NCBI RefSeq assembly: GCF_001905345.1
Contig: NZ_LFBV01000003.1
Location: forward strand, 414,234-478,233
Source of the DNA: Streptomyces uncialis
GTDB taxonomy: Bacteria; Actinomycetota; Actinomycetes; Streptomycetales; Streptomycetaceae
Reading direction: 5' to 3'
DNA: 64,000 nt
Shown: positions 29,144 through 38,449 of the stretch, piece after piece
How positions within the stretch are numbered: the stretch's first letter is position 1
Layout: the number at the start of each line of letters is the position of its first letter
Position numbers and translations under genes: made by a program
The notes under the pieces: model-generated
Seen by the model: the letters and a program-made list of their open reading frames with translations, nothing else
Told to the model about the DNA's origin: nothing
Database searches by the model: none

Positions 29144-32100
29144 TCAGCGCCTGGCTCCCGGGCGCGTCGCGGAGGTCTCCAGCCGTGGCGCCGACGGGCC
29201 GTGCCCCCAGAGGGACCAACTCGGCGCCGGGGCTTCGGCCGACTCGGCGTCGATGTCCTTGAGCACCCGTATCGCCCGGTCCCGCCAGCCCGCCGCGTCG
29301 ATCCGCTGGAAGATCTCCAGGGCGGCGGCCGTGTGTTCCCGGGCCAGGACGTAGCGCCGTTGTTCGGCGGTCACCTCGCCCAGGGTGAGCCGGATCCGGC
29401 CGGCGGTGAATCGTTCGTTGACGCGGTCCGCGATGGCGACGGCGCGTTCCAGCATCTCCAGGGCCGCGGTGTGCGCGCCCTGTCTGTGCCGCGCGGTGGC
29501 CAGGCCCCGCAGGGCGTGGGCCTCGCCCACCTGGTCACCGGCGGCGCGGATGCTCTCCATGCCCTCGGTGAAGGCGCGTTCGGCGGCTGCCAGGTCGCCG
29601 GTCTCCAGATGTGCCTCGCCCAGGCGGCAGAGCGTCTGCGCGCGGATGCGGTGGCCGCCGGAGTGCTGGAGGAGCGCGAGCGCGGTCTCCAGGGTGCGCT
29701 TGGCCTCCGTGACGAGGCCGCGGTCCAGCTGGATCTGCGCCATGCTGCCCAGGATGTGGGCCTCGGTTGTCGGGTCGCCCGCCTGGTCGAGCTTGGCGAG
29801 CGCCTCCTCGTAGCCGTCCATCGCCTCGTCGCGGCGGCCCCGCACCTGGTCGATGAAGGCGAGGTTGCGGATGGCGAGCGCCTGGCCGTGCCGGTCGCCG
29901 ACCTCGCGGAACAGCTTGCGGGCCGCGCCCAGCCGGCTGCCGGCCTCGTCGAGGCGGTACTCGAACATATGCAGGGAGCCGAGTGAGTACAACATCGCGG
30001 CCTGGCCGCGGCGGTTGTCGTTGTGCCGGGTGACGGCCAGCGCGACCTCGTGTGTGGTGCGCCAGTCGTCGAAGTAGTTGTAGTTCTCGAACATCGTGAC
30101 CAGCGTCAGGGCGAGGTCCCAGCACAGTTCGTCGTGACCCGCCGCGGCGGCCTGCCGTACGGCGGTGATCAGGCTGGTGCGTTCCTCCTCGAACCAGACC
30201 ATCGGGTCGGCCACCTCGCGGTCGACCACCCATCGGTCCAGGGCGCGGCGCGGTGCGGTGCCGTGAAGGGCGTGGTCGCCCTGGTACACCCGGCGCTGGG
30301 CCTCCTCCAGGAGGTACAGCCAGGTGCTGAGCACCCTGCTGAGCACGGCCGCGCGCTGCGGTGTGCTCTCCTTCTCGGCCAGGCATTCCTGGGAGTAGAC
30401 ACGGACCAGGCTGTGCAGCCGGTAGCGGGCGCGGCAGCCGTCGACCAGCTCGACGTCGACGAGCTGCGCGTCGACCAGGCGTTCCAGGGTGTCCTCGGCC
30501 GTCGCCACGTCCGTTCCCAGCAGCGGCGCCGCCACCCAGGAGGAGAACTCCGTGGCTTCGAGGACGGACAGTCTTCGGAAGAGGCACTGGGCGTCGACCG
30601 GCAGTTCCTGGTAGGCGACGGCGAGGCTGGCGCGGACGTCGACCCCGCCGTGGGTCAGTTCGTTGAGCCGTTCGTGCTCGTTGTGCAGCCGGGCGACCAT
30701 CTGGCCGAGGGGCCAGTGCGGGCGGGCGGCCATCCGGGCGGCGGCGATACGCAGTGCCAGGGCGAGGCCGTCGCAGAGGTCGATCAGCGCCAGGGCGCTG
30801 GGGATGTCGACCTGGACCCGTTCGGCGCCGATGATCCGGGAGAGCATCTGCAAGGCCTGTTCGGTGGTGAAGACGTCCATCTGGACGGAGTGGGTGCCTT
30901 CCAGGCCGGTCAGCCGGGACCGGCTGGTGAGCAGGACGGGGCAGTGGGGGGAGCCGGGCAGCAGCCAGCGCACCTGTGCCTCGTCGATCGCGTCGTCGAG
31001 CAGGATCAGGACGCGCCGGTCGGCGATGTGGTCGCGGAAGAGTTCGGCGCGTTCCTCGACGGTCGCCGGAATGGCGGCCCCGGGCACTCCGAGGCTGCGC
31101 AGGAACCGTTCCAGGATCTGTCCCGGTGCCACCGGCCGGCCGGACGGGCCCCGGAGTTTCGCGAACAGCTGTCCGTCGGGATAGCGGTCGGCCAGCAGAT
31201 GGCCGAGGTGCACCGCGAGGGTGGTCTTGCCGACCCCGCCCTTGCCGGTGACGGCGATGATCCGCAGGCCGCACGAGTCGGCGGGGTCGGTCTCCAGGGC
31301 GTGACTGAGCTGGTCGACCAGTGCGTCGCGGCCGGTGAAGTCCGCGATGGCTCCCGGGAGCAGCCGGGGCACCCGGGGCGCCTCGGCGGCCGGAGCGTCC
31401 GGCGCGGGTGCCGGGGGCGCGGCGGGGGACGGCCGCGGGCTGTCCAGGGCACCGGACAGGATCTCCTCCTGCACCCGGCGCAGTTCCTCGCCCGGTTCGA
31501 TGCCGAGTTCGTCGATCAGGACCTGGCGCCCGCCGCGGTAGGCCTCCAGAGCCTCGGCCTGCCGGCCGGAGCGGTACAGCGCGACCATGAGCTGGGCCCG
31601 CAGATGTTCGCGCAGCGGGTTCTGCATGACCAGTTCGATCAGCTGCTCGATGAGCTGCTGATGCAGGCCGAGTGCCATCTGGGCGTCCACCCACTGGTCC
31701 ACGACGGTCAGCCGCTGTTCGTTGAGCCGGGCCACGGGCGCTTGCAGCGCGGTGCGCGCGGCGCCGCTGTCGACATGGATGTCCCCGCGCCACAGGGCCA
31801 GGGCCTCGGCGAAGACGGAGACGGCCTCCGCGTGGCGGCCGGACTCGGCAGCGGCGCGGCCGGCCAGCGCGAGGCGGTCGAAGACATGGAGATCGAGATC
31901 GTCGTCCGCGACCTCGGCGACATAGCCCCAGGGGCGGGTGTGGATCACATCCGTGAGCCCTGCTTTCGCCAGATTGGCCCGGACCATGGACACACAGATA
32001 TGGATCTGGCCGCGTGCCGTGGACGGCGGGGAGTCGCCCCACACCGCGTCCACGAGCCGTTCGGCCGTGACCACCCGGTTCGCCTCCATCAACAGCAGGG

Positions 32101-32188
32101 CCAGCAGCACGCGCTGGCGCTCGGCGGTGATGGGGACGGAGCGGTCGGGACCGGTGACTTCCAGCGGTCCGAGCATGCGAAAGCGCAT
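29144..32188 (-). CDS. AfsR-like SARP family regulator (wHTH-BTAD-NB-ARC-TPR)
   Basis: A 1014-residue regulator starting at ATG 32188 behind GGGGGAG. Domains in order are an OmpR-type winged helix (1-95), a bacterial transcriptional activation domain (about 100-250), a Pro/Ala linker, an NB-ARC ATPase with P-loop GKGGVGKTT at 315-323 and LILLDDA, and TPR repeats (about 690-960). SARPs bind direct repeats near the -35 of biosynthetic promoters, and the AfsR type couples this to ATP binding. By position it is the likely pathway activator of the hybrid cluster to the right. About 610 bases upstream are free of genes. Confidence 0.93.
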   Translation of the reverse strand: MRFRMLGPLEVTGPDRSVPITAERQRVLLALLLMEANRVVTAERLVDAVWGDSPPSTARGQIHICVSMVRANLAKAGLTDVIHTRPWGYVAEVADDDLDLHVFDRLALAGRAAAESGRHAEAVSVFAEALALWRGDIHVDSGAARTALQAPVARLNEQRLTVVDQWVDAQMALGLHQQLIEQLIELVMQNPLREHLRAQLMVALYRSGRQAEALEAYRGGRQVLIDELGIEPGEELRRVQEEILSGALDSPRPSPAAPPAPAPDAPAAEAPRVPRLLPGAIADFTGRDALVDQLSHALETDPADSCGLRIIAVTGKGGVGKTTLAVHLGHLLADRYPDGQLFAKLRGPSGRPVAPGQILERFLRSLGVPGAAIPATVEERAELFRDHIADRRVLILLDDAIDEAQVRWLLPGSPHCPVLLTSRSRLTGLEGTHSVQMDVFTTEQALQMLSRIIGAERVQVDIPSALALIDLCDGLALALRIAAARMAARPHWPLGQMVARLHNEHERLNELTHGGVDVRASLAVAYQELPVDAQCLFRRLSVLEATEFSSWVAAPLLGTDVATAEDTLERLVDAQLVDVELVDGCRARYRLHSLVRVYSQECLAEKESTPQRAAVLSRVLSTWLYLLEEAQRRVYQGDHALHGTAPRRALDRWVVDREVADPMVWFEEERTSLITAVRQAAAAGHDELCWDLALTLVTMFENYNYFDDWRTTHEVALAVTRHNDNRRGQAAMLYSLGSLHMFEYRLDEAGSRLGAARKLFREVGDRHGQALAIRNLAFIDQVRGRRDEAMDGYEEALAKLDQAGDPTTEAHILGSMAQIQLDRGLVTEAKRTLETALALLQHSGGHRIRAQTLCRLGEAHLETGDLAAAERAFTEGMESIRAAGDQVGEAHALRGLATARHRQGAHTAALEMLERAVAIADRVNERFTAGRIRLTLGEVTAEQRRYVLAREHTAAALEIFQRIDAAGWRDRAIRVLKDIDAESAEAPAPSWSLWGHGPSAPRLETSATRPGARR

Positions 32189-32800
32189 CCCTACTCCCCC
32201 GTACACACAGAAACGGCAGCCGGATCTCTCTGCTCGGCCATTGCTCTGGTGGAACGCCCGCTGATCAGCGATGCGAAAGCTAGCAAGCGCTCCGACGAAT
32301 CGTCTAGACCAAGCCTCTCCCGTGGCGCGAAGGTGTCGCTCGCCGGGCAACCGACCGAGTATCGGACCGATTTGTCCGCTGATCTCTGGCTGGATTCAGC
32401 GGTTGCGCGCGGGTGGCCGACGGCGCGTCGGGCGCGCTCGGCGGCGCCGGGTCCGTGTCATGCCCGGTGCCGGGCCGACGGATACGGAACGCGGTCGTCC
32501 GGCGCCGGGCGTCGGCCGGTGACCCGGGTGACCGGACCTCCGGACCCGGGTGGGCACGGGTGGACGAGCGGGGCGCACCCGTGCCCGTTCCTCCGGGCCG
32601 TGCCCGTGCCTCCGGAGTCCCGTCACCGGACGTACGGGCGGGCTGGGCAAGCGCGTTCGGCCATGGCCAGGGTCATATGACGGTGCCTGCCGCGCTCCTC
32701 CCCGAGGGCCGGTGGTCCTCCCGGCGGCACGGCGGCCGCAGGTCGGGGCGCACCGGGGCCCGGGCCCTTCGTCCCGCCGGGGTGCCGTTCCCGGCGGTGC
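32189..32800. other. Intergenic region upstream of the SARP gene
   Basis: About 610 bases between the SARP start and the end of the KAS III operon, both on the minus strand. The 120 bases nearest the SARP gene are less GC-rich and probably hold its promoter. The distal part holds a strong hairpin (listed separately) and Arg/Pro-rich spurious frames. I see no supported gene. Confidence 0.5.
32552..32586. terminator. Hairpin downstream of the ACP/KAS III operon
   Basis: A perfect 11-bp inverted repeat (gggcacgggtg and cacccgtgccc) with a 13-base loop, located after the stop of the last gene of the minus-strand operon. It is a probable terminator separating this operon from the SARP promoter. 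Confidence 0.5.
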
Positions 32801-33595
32801 TCACCGGCCTTCGCCGAGGGCGCTCGCGGTACGGCGCAGCAGGACCCAGGAACGCTGTTCCTCCGCACCGCAGCGCACCAGGATCCGGTCATCCGGGCGC
32901 AGTTCGTCATGGTGAAGGGCATGATGCAGTTCCGGCCAGCCGCCGCAGGCTCCCGGGCCGTGGAAGCTTCGGTCCGCCGCGGGCGGGGGGCGTCCCTCTC
33001 CCTGGTCGAGGACGTGCAGGGGGCCGTCGCCGTCGCCGAAGCGCAGCGCCACGGCGGTCAGCCGCGGGGGCAGGGTCCCGGCGAGGGCGAACAATGGCTG
33101 GTCGACGACCAGGGCCGTCGCCCCGGAGCGGGCGTCCGCCCACCAGGAGACCAGGCCCACCACGGCGGTGCCGCCCAGATCTCCGAGATGGGTGAGGCCC
33201 AGGTCCTCCGTGACGGGCCACCGGCTCTCATGGACGAGCCGGGGCAGGGCCGCGCTGAGCATGTCCCGGTCGGCCGATGCCTGCACCAGGACGAAGGGCT
33301 GCGGACCCGGCGGCGGGCCCAGCCGGCTCAGGGCCGTCCTCGCGATGTCCTCGCCGTCCGGCGGTGCGGTGAGCATGCGCAGTTCGGACGGCGGCGCTCC
33401 GCTGTATTGCGCCACGGAGGCCAGGTACGCGGCGAGCAGGCCGTCGCCCTCGTCCTCCCGCGCCGTGTCCCAGCCGCCGAACAGTCCGGCCATGTCCTCG
33501 GTGTCCCGTGACCGCCGGGGGTCGTGGTACCGCGGGTCCTCCTCCGTGGCGACGGCGAGGGCGACCACGGACAGCAGGGGGGCTCCGGTGCTCAC
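32801..33595 (-). CDS. Unrecognised protein, possible degenerate thiolase-fold (KAS III-like) partner
   Basis: A 264-residue protein starting at GTG 33595 behind GGAGG. I recognise no family with certainty. The stretch LTHLGDLGGTAVVGLVSWWADARSGATALVVDQP resembles the glycine-rich helix and strand of a ketosynthase half, but no active-site Cys or His context is present. It is the last gene of an operon with an ACP and a KAS III-like enzyme, so it may be a non-catalytic partner, as chain-length factors are to ketosynthases. This is inference from context. Confidence 0.55.
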   Translation of the reverse strand: MSTGAPLLSVVALAVATEEDPRYHDPRRSRDTEDMAGLFGGWDTAREDEGDGLLAAYLASVAQYSGAPPSELRMLTAPPDGEDIARTALSRLGPPPGPQPFVLVQASADRDMLSAALPRLVHESRWPVTEDLGLTHLGDLGGTAVVGLVSWWADARSGATALVVDQPLFALAGTLPPRLTAVALRFGDGDGPLHVLDQGEGRPPPAADRSFHGPGACGGWPELHHALHHDELRPDDRILVRCGAEEQRSWVLLRRTASALGEGR

Positions 33596-33680
33596 AGGGC
33601 GCCTCCGGCTCGCGTGGTCGTATGCCGCGGGGTGCCCACGGCGACGCGGACGCGGTGCGCGTCCTGCCGTCCTCGTCGTG

Positions 33681-34643
33681 TCATGGCGCGTCGTCCGTCA
33701 CCTCGACGACGGCCGCCTGGAAGTAGGCGCCCATGCCCTGCGCGGCCAGTACGCACCGCTGGCCCGGCCGGAGTCGGCCGGTGCGGTCGGCGTGGTCGAG
33801 CGCGGTCAGCGCGTCCACTCCGAAGAGGTGGCCCTGATCGGGCAGCAGATCCAGGCAGATCCGCTCCATCGGGATGCCCAGCGCTCCGCCGACCGCGCGC
33901 CAGACGAAGGCGTTGGACATGTGCGGCATGATCCAGTCCACCTCGTCGCGGCGCAGTCCCGTCCGTTCCAGGGCGGCGTCCACCACGCCCGCCATGCCCT
34001 CGACACAGGCGGCGCCGAACGCCCGGCTCTCCTCCGGTGTCATCCGCAGATTGCGGTGGAACCGGTCGTCGCGGGCCGCCGCCCCGCCCAGATAGCGGTA
34101 CCGGCCACGGTGGTTCGTCCCCTCGCGGCCCATGACGAAGGCCGCCGCGGCGTCCCCGCAGACCGCGACCCCCGGGATGACGCGGGACATGTCCCCCATG
34201 CTTCCCTGGTCGCCGCCGAGCACGAGCACGGTGTCCTCGGGAGCGGCGGACGGACGGCTCAGGAAGCGGTCGGCGAGGTCGGCGCCGCGCAGCACCGACG
34301 CGCAGTTGATCCGGGAGATCCCGTACACGGGGACCCCGGGCAGGGCGAGCCGGTCGCGGATCTCCGACACGAACTCGTCGTGATGCCCGAACGGCTGCAC
34401 CAGCAGGGTGTGGCCGTAGAGCACCAGGGCGGCCCGCTGGCCGGCGAGGGCTTCCCGTCCGGCGTCCAGCAGTTGCTCCAGCAGGCTCTCCCCCGCGGCG
34501 AGCACCGGGCTGGTGCGCAGCCCGTAGATCCGGGTGAACAGCCGTCGTTCGGCCCGGGGCCGGTCGTACCGTGCCAGGATCTCGTCGACCCCGTCCCGCC
34601 CGTCGGGCACCCGTACCGCCACCCGGGACATGGTGATCGTCAC
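33681..34643 (-). CDS. KAS III-like acyltransferase/ketosynthase
   Basis: A 320-residue thiolase-fold protein of the FabH type. The nucleophile is Cys114 in SRINCASVL and His241 sits in MPHMSNAF, matching the FabH His. At the position of the third residue, normally Asn in a GNT-type motif, the sequence reads QGHLFG (His272). Such changes are seen in KAS III relatives that transfer acyl groups to hydroxyl or amine acceptors instead of making C-C bonds. It is encoded 31 bases after the ACP gene, so its acyl donor or acceptor is probably that ACP. Confidence 0.8.
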   Translation of the reverse strand: MTITMSRVAVRVPDGRDGVDEILARYDRPRAERRLFTRIYGLRTSPVLAAGESLLEQLLDAGREALAGQRAALVLYGHTLLVQPFGHHDEFVSEIRDRLALPGVPVYGISRINCASVLRGADLADRFLSRPSAAPEDTVLVLGGDQGSMGDMSRVIPGVAVCGDAAAAFVMGREGTNHRGRYRYLGGAAARDDRFHRNLRMTPEESRAFGAACVEGMAGVVDAALERTGLRRDEVDWIMPHMSNAFVWRAVGGALGIPMERICLDLLPDQGHLFGVDALTALDHADRTGRLRPGQRCVLAAQGMGAYFQAAVVEVTDDAP

Positions 34644-34674
34644 GGTCCGTCCCCCGTCCGCGGCGCGCGGCCGC

Positions 34675-34932
34675 TCACGCCGCCTTCCGCAACTGGCCCA
34701 CCACGTAGTCGGACAGGCTCCCGAACGACCGGAACACCTCCGCGTCGAGCTCGTCCGGGTCGATCTCCAGACCGATCGTGTCCTCCAGGGTCAGCAGCAG
34801 CTCCAGGACGCTCATCGAGTCCAGGGAGAGATCCTCGAACAGCCGGCTGTCGGCGTTCAGCCCCACGACCTCCCGCTGGAGAACCGCCTCCAGCGATGCC
34901 TTGATGTGCTCGGCGACCTCTTGCTGCTCCAT
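34675..34932 (-). CDS. Acyl carrier protein
   Basis: An 85-residue discrete ACP, ATG at 34932 behind GGAGG. The phosphopantetheine attachment Ser is Ser39 in LSLDSMSVLELL, and the surface is acidic as usual. It is the first gene of the operon ACP, KAS III-like, degenerate partner. It would be activated by the PPTase encoded at about 40 kb. One of three discrete ACPs in the window. Confidence 0.92.
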   Translation of the reverse strand: MEQQEVAEHIKASLEAVLQREVVGLNADSRLFEDLSLDSMSVLELLLTLEDTIGLEIDPDELDAEVFRSFGSLSDYVVGQLRKAA

Positions 34933-35527
34933 GGCACGTCCTCCGCGAGGTGGGGCTGGCTGATGGGACCACAAGCGCTGTACGCGGGGAGCCGTCCGGT
35001 GTGCGCCACGGACGCGCCCCCGTCAGGGCCGCGGAGAGCACCTCTCGTTCCGAGGCTAGCGGGCCGGGAGCGGGCTGCTCCCGCCGCGCGGTTGGCAGCT
35101 ACTTCCGGTCCATTCGATGTCATCCCGGGGTGTGCCGCCGCCGGTGGTGACCGGGTTCATGACGGCGGTGCACCGGGGCCGTTGTCATCGAGTGCGGGGG
35201 AAGAAGTGGTCCACGGGGCGGCGGACCGGGCGGCGGTGAAGTTCCTTGACACGGTCGGCATGGATTCGCGAGCCTTCATCGACCGGCCGACGGGCGGCTC
35301 CGCACGCTTCAGGGCCCGGGACCGAACGGCCTCCGGACGGCTTCGGGACGGCCCGGGAGGATCGGTCCTCCTGTTTCGTCCCGGGGCTTCATGGGAGCGA
35401 CGGACGTTCCGGTGCGAAGGCGGGTCCGGCGACCGGGAGTGACCGGGTCCCACCCTTCCAGGGCCGTCGCCCGGCCACGGTGTCCGTCCCGCCCCGTCCG
35501 TGAGTCCACCGCGCAGAAGGAGTCCCC
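34933..35527. other. Divergent intergenic region
   Basis: About 595 bases between the minus-strand ACP operon and the plus-strand glycosyltransferase operon. It should carry two promoters. A ttgaca hexamer occurs near 35.25 kb without a convincing partner. Open frames here lack motifs and ribosome sites, so no gene is called. Confidence 0.45.
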
Positions 35528-35701
35528 GTGTCGGCCCGAAGCCCCGTGCACCGCAGCGGAACATCCTCCGCACCGACGGTGCTCCGCCGTGCCCCCGTCC
35601 CCGTGCCCGGGGCGGGACCCGTCGCGTCCCCGGGGGTCGCGGCGAACAGGGCGGTCCACCGCGGGCCGCGGTCCGGCCCGAAGGGGTCGAAGTCGTCGTG
35701 A
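35528..35701 (+). CDS. Putative 57-residue basic peptide coupled to the glycosyltransferase gene
   Basis: A GTG at 35528 follows a very good AGAAGGAG ribosome site and opens a 57-codon frame ending TGA at 35699-35701. This stop overlaps the GTG start of the next gene exactly (GTGA). Third codon positions are strongly GC-biased. The peptide is rich in Pro, Ser, Arg and Ala, with a basic C-terminal end (RSGPKGSKSS), and resembles no family I know. It may be a genuine small protein or a translated leader that feeds ribosomes to the downstream start. Confidence 0.45.
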   Translation: MSARSPVHRSGTSSAPTVLRRAPVPVPGAGPVASPGVAANRAVHRGPRSGPKGSKSS

Positions 35702-37596
35702 CCCTCTCGCGGACCGGGACCGGCGTCGAGGACCGCGGTGGCCGTGCGGCGGACGCTGCGGGTGATCGCCTCCGGATCAGTGTGGCGGTGATGCACCACC
35801 CGCTTCGCGGGCGGTCGTTGACCGATCTGGTGGCGTCGTGCCGGCCGCTGGACGCGCGGGTCGTCATGGACCCCGACCCCACCGGGCCGCCCAGTCCGTT
35901 GCGGACGGCCAAACTGGCCTGGGCGTCGGTCGACCCGGGCGCCACCCATCATCTGGTGCTCCAGGACGACGTCACCCTGTGCCCCGGATTCGCCGAACAG
36001 CTCACCGCGGCCGTCGCCCAGCGGCCCGACCACGCCCTGGCGCTCTACACGAACTGGAACAGCCCCCACAACTCCTATCTGGTGCGCTGCGCGGCCGTCG
36101 CCGGGCAGTCCTGGGCCCCGCTGGGGCACCACGAGTGGGTACCGACCCTTGGCCTCGTCCTGCCGGCCGGGGCCGCCCGCGAGCTCGCCGCTCATCTGGG
36201 GCGATTCCCCGACGACTTCCGCGACGACGACGAGCTGGTGGTGGGCTTCTGCGCCCAGAAGGGGTATCCGGTGACCGCGTCGGTGCCGCATCTGCTGGAG
36301 CACGGCGGCGGGCCCAGCCTCGCCGGGAACGACGCGCACGGCCCGCGCCACGCCACGGTCCCGGTGGGAACCGCCACGCCGCCCGTCGAGCACTGGCAGC
36401 GGCCCGGACCGCGTGTGTTCCCCCCGCGCTCGGGCACGGTCGGACGGCCCTACGCGGTCGAACTCCAGGACTCGCGGTGCGCGGTACGGCTCCTGAGGCC
36501 CGGGGCCCGGGAGCCGCTGGAGCACCCCTTCGGCTGGGACTGGACCGACTGGGCCGGCTGGACCGGTGCGGACCCCGCCCGGGTCCGGGCCGATCTCCAC
36601 AGCCTGGAGGAGCGGCGCGACCAGGACGCGGTGACGTCGCTGTCCCGGCCCGCGCGGACGGAACTGGGCGCCGCCGCCTGGCTGCTCGGCCACGATGTGT
36701 CACGCACCGCGTGGGACCGCCCGCCCGGCCCGGTGCGGCTACGGGACCGTGACGAGGCGTTGCGCTCCTGGATCCGTTCGGGGCTCGCGCCGCTGGACGC
36801 GGCCGAGCTGGGGCCCGGGGAGCTGGAGGGGACGGTGGAGTGGGCGCGCCGCGCGCTGGAACTGGGCCGGCGTGCCGGGAACGAGGCCGGTCGCCCGGGG
36901 CGGAGCGCGGACGGGTCCACCGCCCTGTCCCCGGCGGCCGGGCCGGACGCGGGGGTGCGCGAGGCCGTGTCGGAGATGGCGGTCAGGGAGGCGGCGATCC
37001 TGTCCGGAGCGGCGCCCCGGCCGCCCGCCACCTGGGCGCTCGTCCATCCCTGCCCCTGGTGCGGGGCCGCCCCCGGGGCGAACCTCCCGGAGCTGGCGGC
37101 GCGTCACTCGGGCGGCGGCGCGCTGTCGTACCTGGCCGCGTCGGACGCCCCTGACCCCACCGCGCTGCCCGGCGCGGACAGCGGCGCCGTGCTGGAACTG
37201 CTGAGCTGTGAACGCCCCACCGTACGCGGTCTGCTGGCGCTGGCGCACGGGGTCCGCGCGCACGGGCCCACCTGGTTCCGCACCCGTAGTACGGCGCTCC
37301 TCGGGCTGCTGTCCACCCCCGGGGCGGACCCGTCCGCGCCGGTTGCCGACGACCCGGCGCGGTGGGTGGCCCTGCTGCCCCGCCTGGCACGGGCGGAGGC
37401 CGACTGGTGGGACTCCCCCGGCACCGATCGGCGCCCCGGGAAGGGGATCCTTCCGGTGTCCTTCACCTCGGCCGCCGGGGTGCGCAGCGGCGCGCCCAGC
37501 AGGTTCCTGACCGCCCACGCGGCCTCCCCGGCCCTGGACGCGCTCGCCCAGGAGTACCGCCGCATCCGCTTCGACGCCGTGAGAGGGAGACTGTGA
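35698..37596 (+). CDS. Glycosyltransferase-like protein with long C-terminal extension
   Basis: 632 residues from GTG 35698. The first 240 residues look like a GT-A glycosyltransferase: SVAVMHHP start, RTAKLAWASVDPGATHHLVLQDDV with a DD metal motif, then DDDELVVGF. The remaining part (about 260-632) is not recognised; it includes an HPCPWCG dithiol motif near residue 450. The start is set by overlap with the small upstream frame. A HAD phosphatase gene follows with a shared TGATG. It could glycosylate the product or an intermediate, but the acceptor is unknown. Confidence 0.65.
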   Translation: MTLSRTGTGVEDRGGRAADAAGDRLRISVAVMHHPLRGRSLTDLVASCRPLDARVVMDPDPTGPPSPLRTAKLAWASVDPGATHHLVLQDDVTLCPGFAEQLTAAVAQRPDHALALYTNWNSPHNSYLVRCAAVAGQSWAPLGHHEWVPTLGLVLPAGAARELAAHLGRFPDDFRDDDELVVGFCAQKGYPVTASVPHLLEHGGGPSLAGNDAHGPRHATVPVGTATPPVEHWQRPGPRVFPPRSGTVGRPYAVELQDSRCAVRLLRPGAREPLEHPFGWDWTDWAGWTGADPARVRADLHSLEERRDQDAVTSLSRPARTELGAAAWLLGHDVSRTAWDRPPGPVRLRDRDEALRSWIRSGLAPLDAAELGPGELEGTVEWARRALELGRRAGNEAGRPGRSADGSTALSPAAGPDAGVREAVSEMAVREAAILSGAAPRPPATWALVHPCPWCGAAPGANLPELAARHSGGGALSYLAASDAPDPTALPGADSGAVLELLSCERPTVRGLLALAHGVRAHGPTWFRTRSTALLGLLSTPGADPSAPVADDPARWVALLPRLARAEADWWDSPGTDRRPGKGILPVSFTSAAGVRSGAPSRFLTAHAASPALDALAQEYRRIRFDAVRGRL

Positions 37597-38318
37597 TGCC
37601 CCGACCTCCGGACCTCGCCGGGGGGTTCGCACCGCGGACACCCGAGCGGGCGGGCGCCGCCGGACCGTGGTCGGTCCGCGCGTTCCTGTTCGACCTGGAC
37701 GGCACGCTCGTCTCGTCGCTGGCGGCGATCGAGCGTCATACGGTGCGCTGGGCCCGGCGGGTGGGCGCCCGGCCGGACGAGGTGCTGGCCCGGTCGCACG
37801 GGCGCAGGGACACGGAGTTCATCCCCCTGGTCGCCCCCTGGGCAGACGCGGAGGAGGAGTTCCGCTGGCTGCACCGGCTGTCCGTCGAGGACACCGAGGG
37901 CATCGCACCCCTGCCCGGGGTGCGCGGACTCCTCGCCGCGCTGGACGCGGACCGCTGGGCGATCGTCACCTCGGCGGCCCGTGAGGTCGCGCTGAGCCGG
38001 CTGGCGGCGGCCGGTCTGCCCCGCCCGGTCCATCTGGTGTGCGCGGAGGACGTGGAGCGGGGGAAGCCGGACCCGGAGGGCTTCCTGCGCGGTGCCGCGC
38101 TGCTCGGTGTGCCGCCCGGTTCCTGTCTCGCGGTCGAGGATTCCGCGGCGGGCGTGGCCGCCGCGCGGGCCGCGGGGGCGCGGGTGCTGGGGGTCGGCGA
38201 GGCCGCGCGGCCCCCCGACCGCGGCGCGCACCTGGCCGATGTGGTGGTGCGGCCCGGACCCGACGGCGCGCTCCGGGTGTCCACGGCCCGCAGCGGCACC
38301 CGGTCCGTGGCCCGCTGA
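37596..38318 (+). CDS. HAD-superfamily phosphatase (subfamily IA)
   Basis: A 240-residue HAD hydrolase. Motif I is FDLDGT with Asp33 and Asp35, motif II VTSA, motif III the Lys in RGKPDPEGF, and motif IV VEDSAAG. The cap insertion between motifs I and II is of the beta-phosphoglucomutase/sugar phosphatase type. It would remove phosphate from a small substrate such as a sugar or phosphorylated intermediate. Its ATG shares a base with the stop of the glycosyltransferase-like gene (TGATG), implying joint translation and a linked step. Confidence 0.87.
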   Translation: MPRPPDLAGGFAPRTPERAGAAGPWSVRAFLFDLDGTLVSSLAAIERHTVRWARRVGARPDEVLARSHGRRDTEFIPLVAPWADAEEEFRWLHRLSVEDTEGIAPLPGVRGLLAALDADRWAIVTSAAREVALSRLAAAGLPRPVHLVCAEDVERGKPDPEGFLRGAALLGVPPGSCLAVEDSAAGVAAARAAGARVLGVGEAARPPDRGAHLADVVVRPGPDGALRVSTARSGTRSVAR

Positions 38319-38328
38319 CCGGCCCTGT

Positions 38329-38360
38329 CGCCGTACGGCCCGTGCGCGGCCCGTACGGCG
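38329..38360. terminator. Hairpin after the HAD phosphatase gene
   Basis: A perfect 10-bp inverted repeat (cgccgtacgg and ccgtacggcg) with a 12-base loop, 10 bases after the phosphatase stop. A third copy of the ccgtacggcccgt unit follows. A probable terminator or partial terminator before the condensation-domain gene. Confidence 0.5.
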
Positions 38361-38449
38361 ACGATCCCCGTACGGCCCGTTCGTGGGGCTCCCCGGCACC
38401 TCGGTGCGGGGAAGATCCCGGCAGATCCCAGCGGAAACGGAGTACTCCG

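Noticed and set aside
32396..32650. A small minus-strand Arg/Pro-rich frame upstream of the SARP gene
   Set aside because: It overlaps a hairpin terminator, has no ribosome site and looks non-coding.
30023..32680. An 885-codon plus-strand frame opposite the SARP gene
   Set aside because: It is antisense to well-conserved SARP domains and has low-complexity composition with no start signal.
34534..35442. A 302-codon plus-strand frame over the ACP gene and its upstream region
   Set aside because: It is antisense to the ACP and continues through a promoter region without family resemblance.
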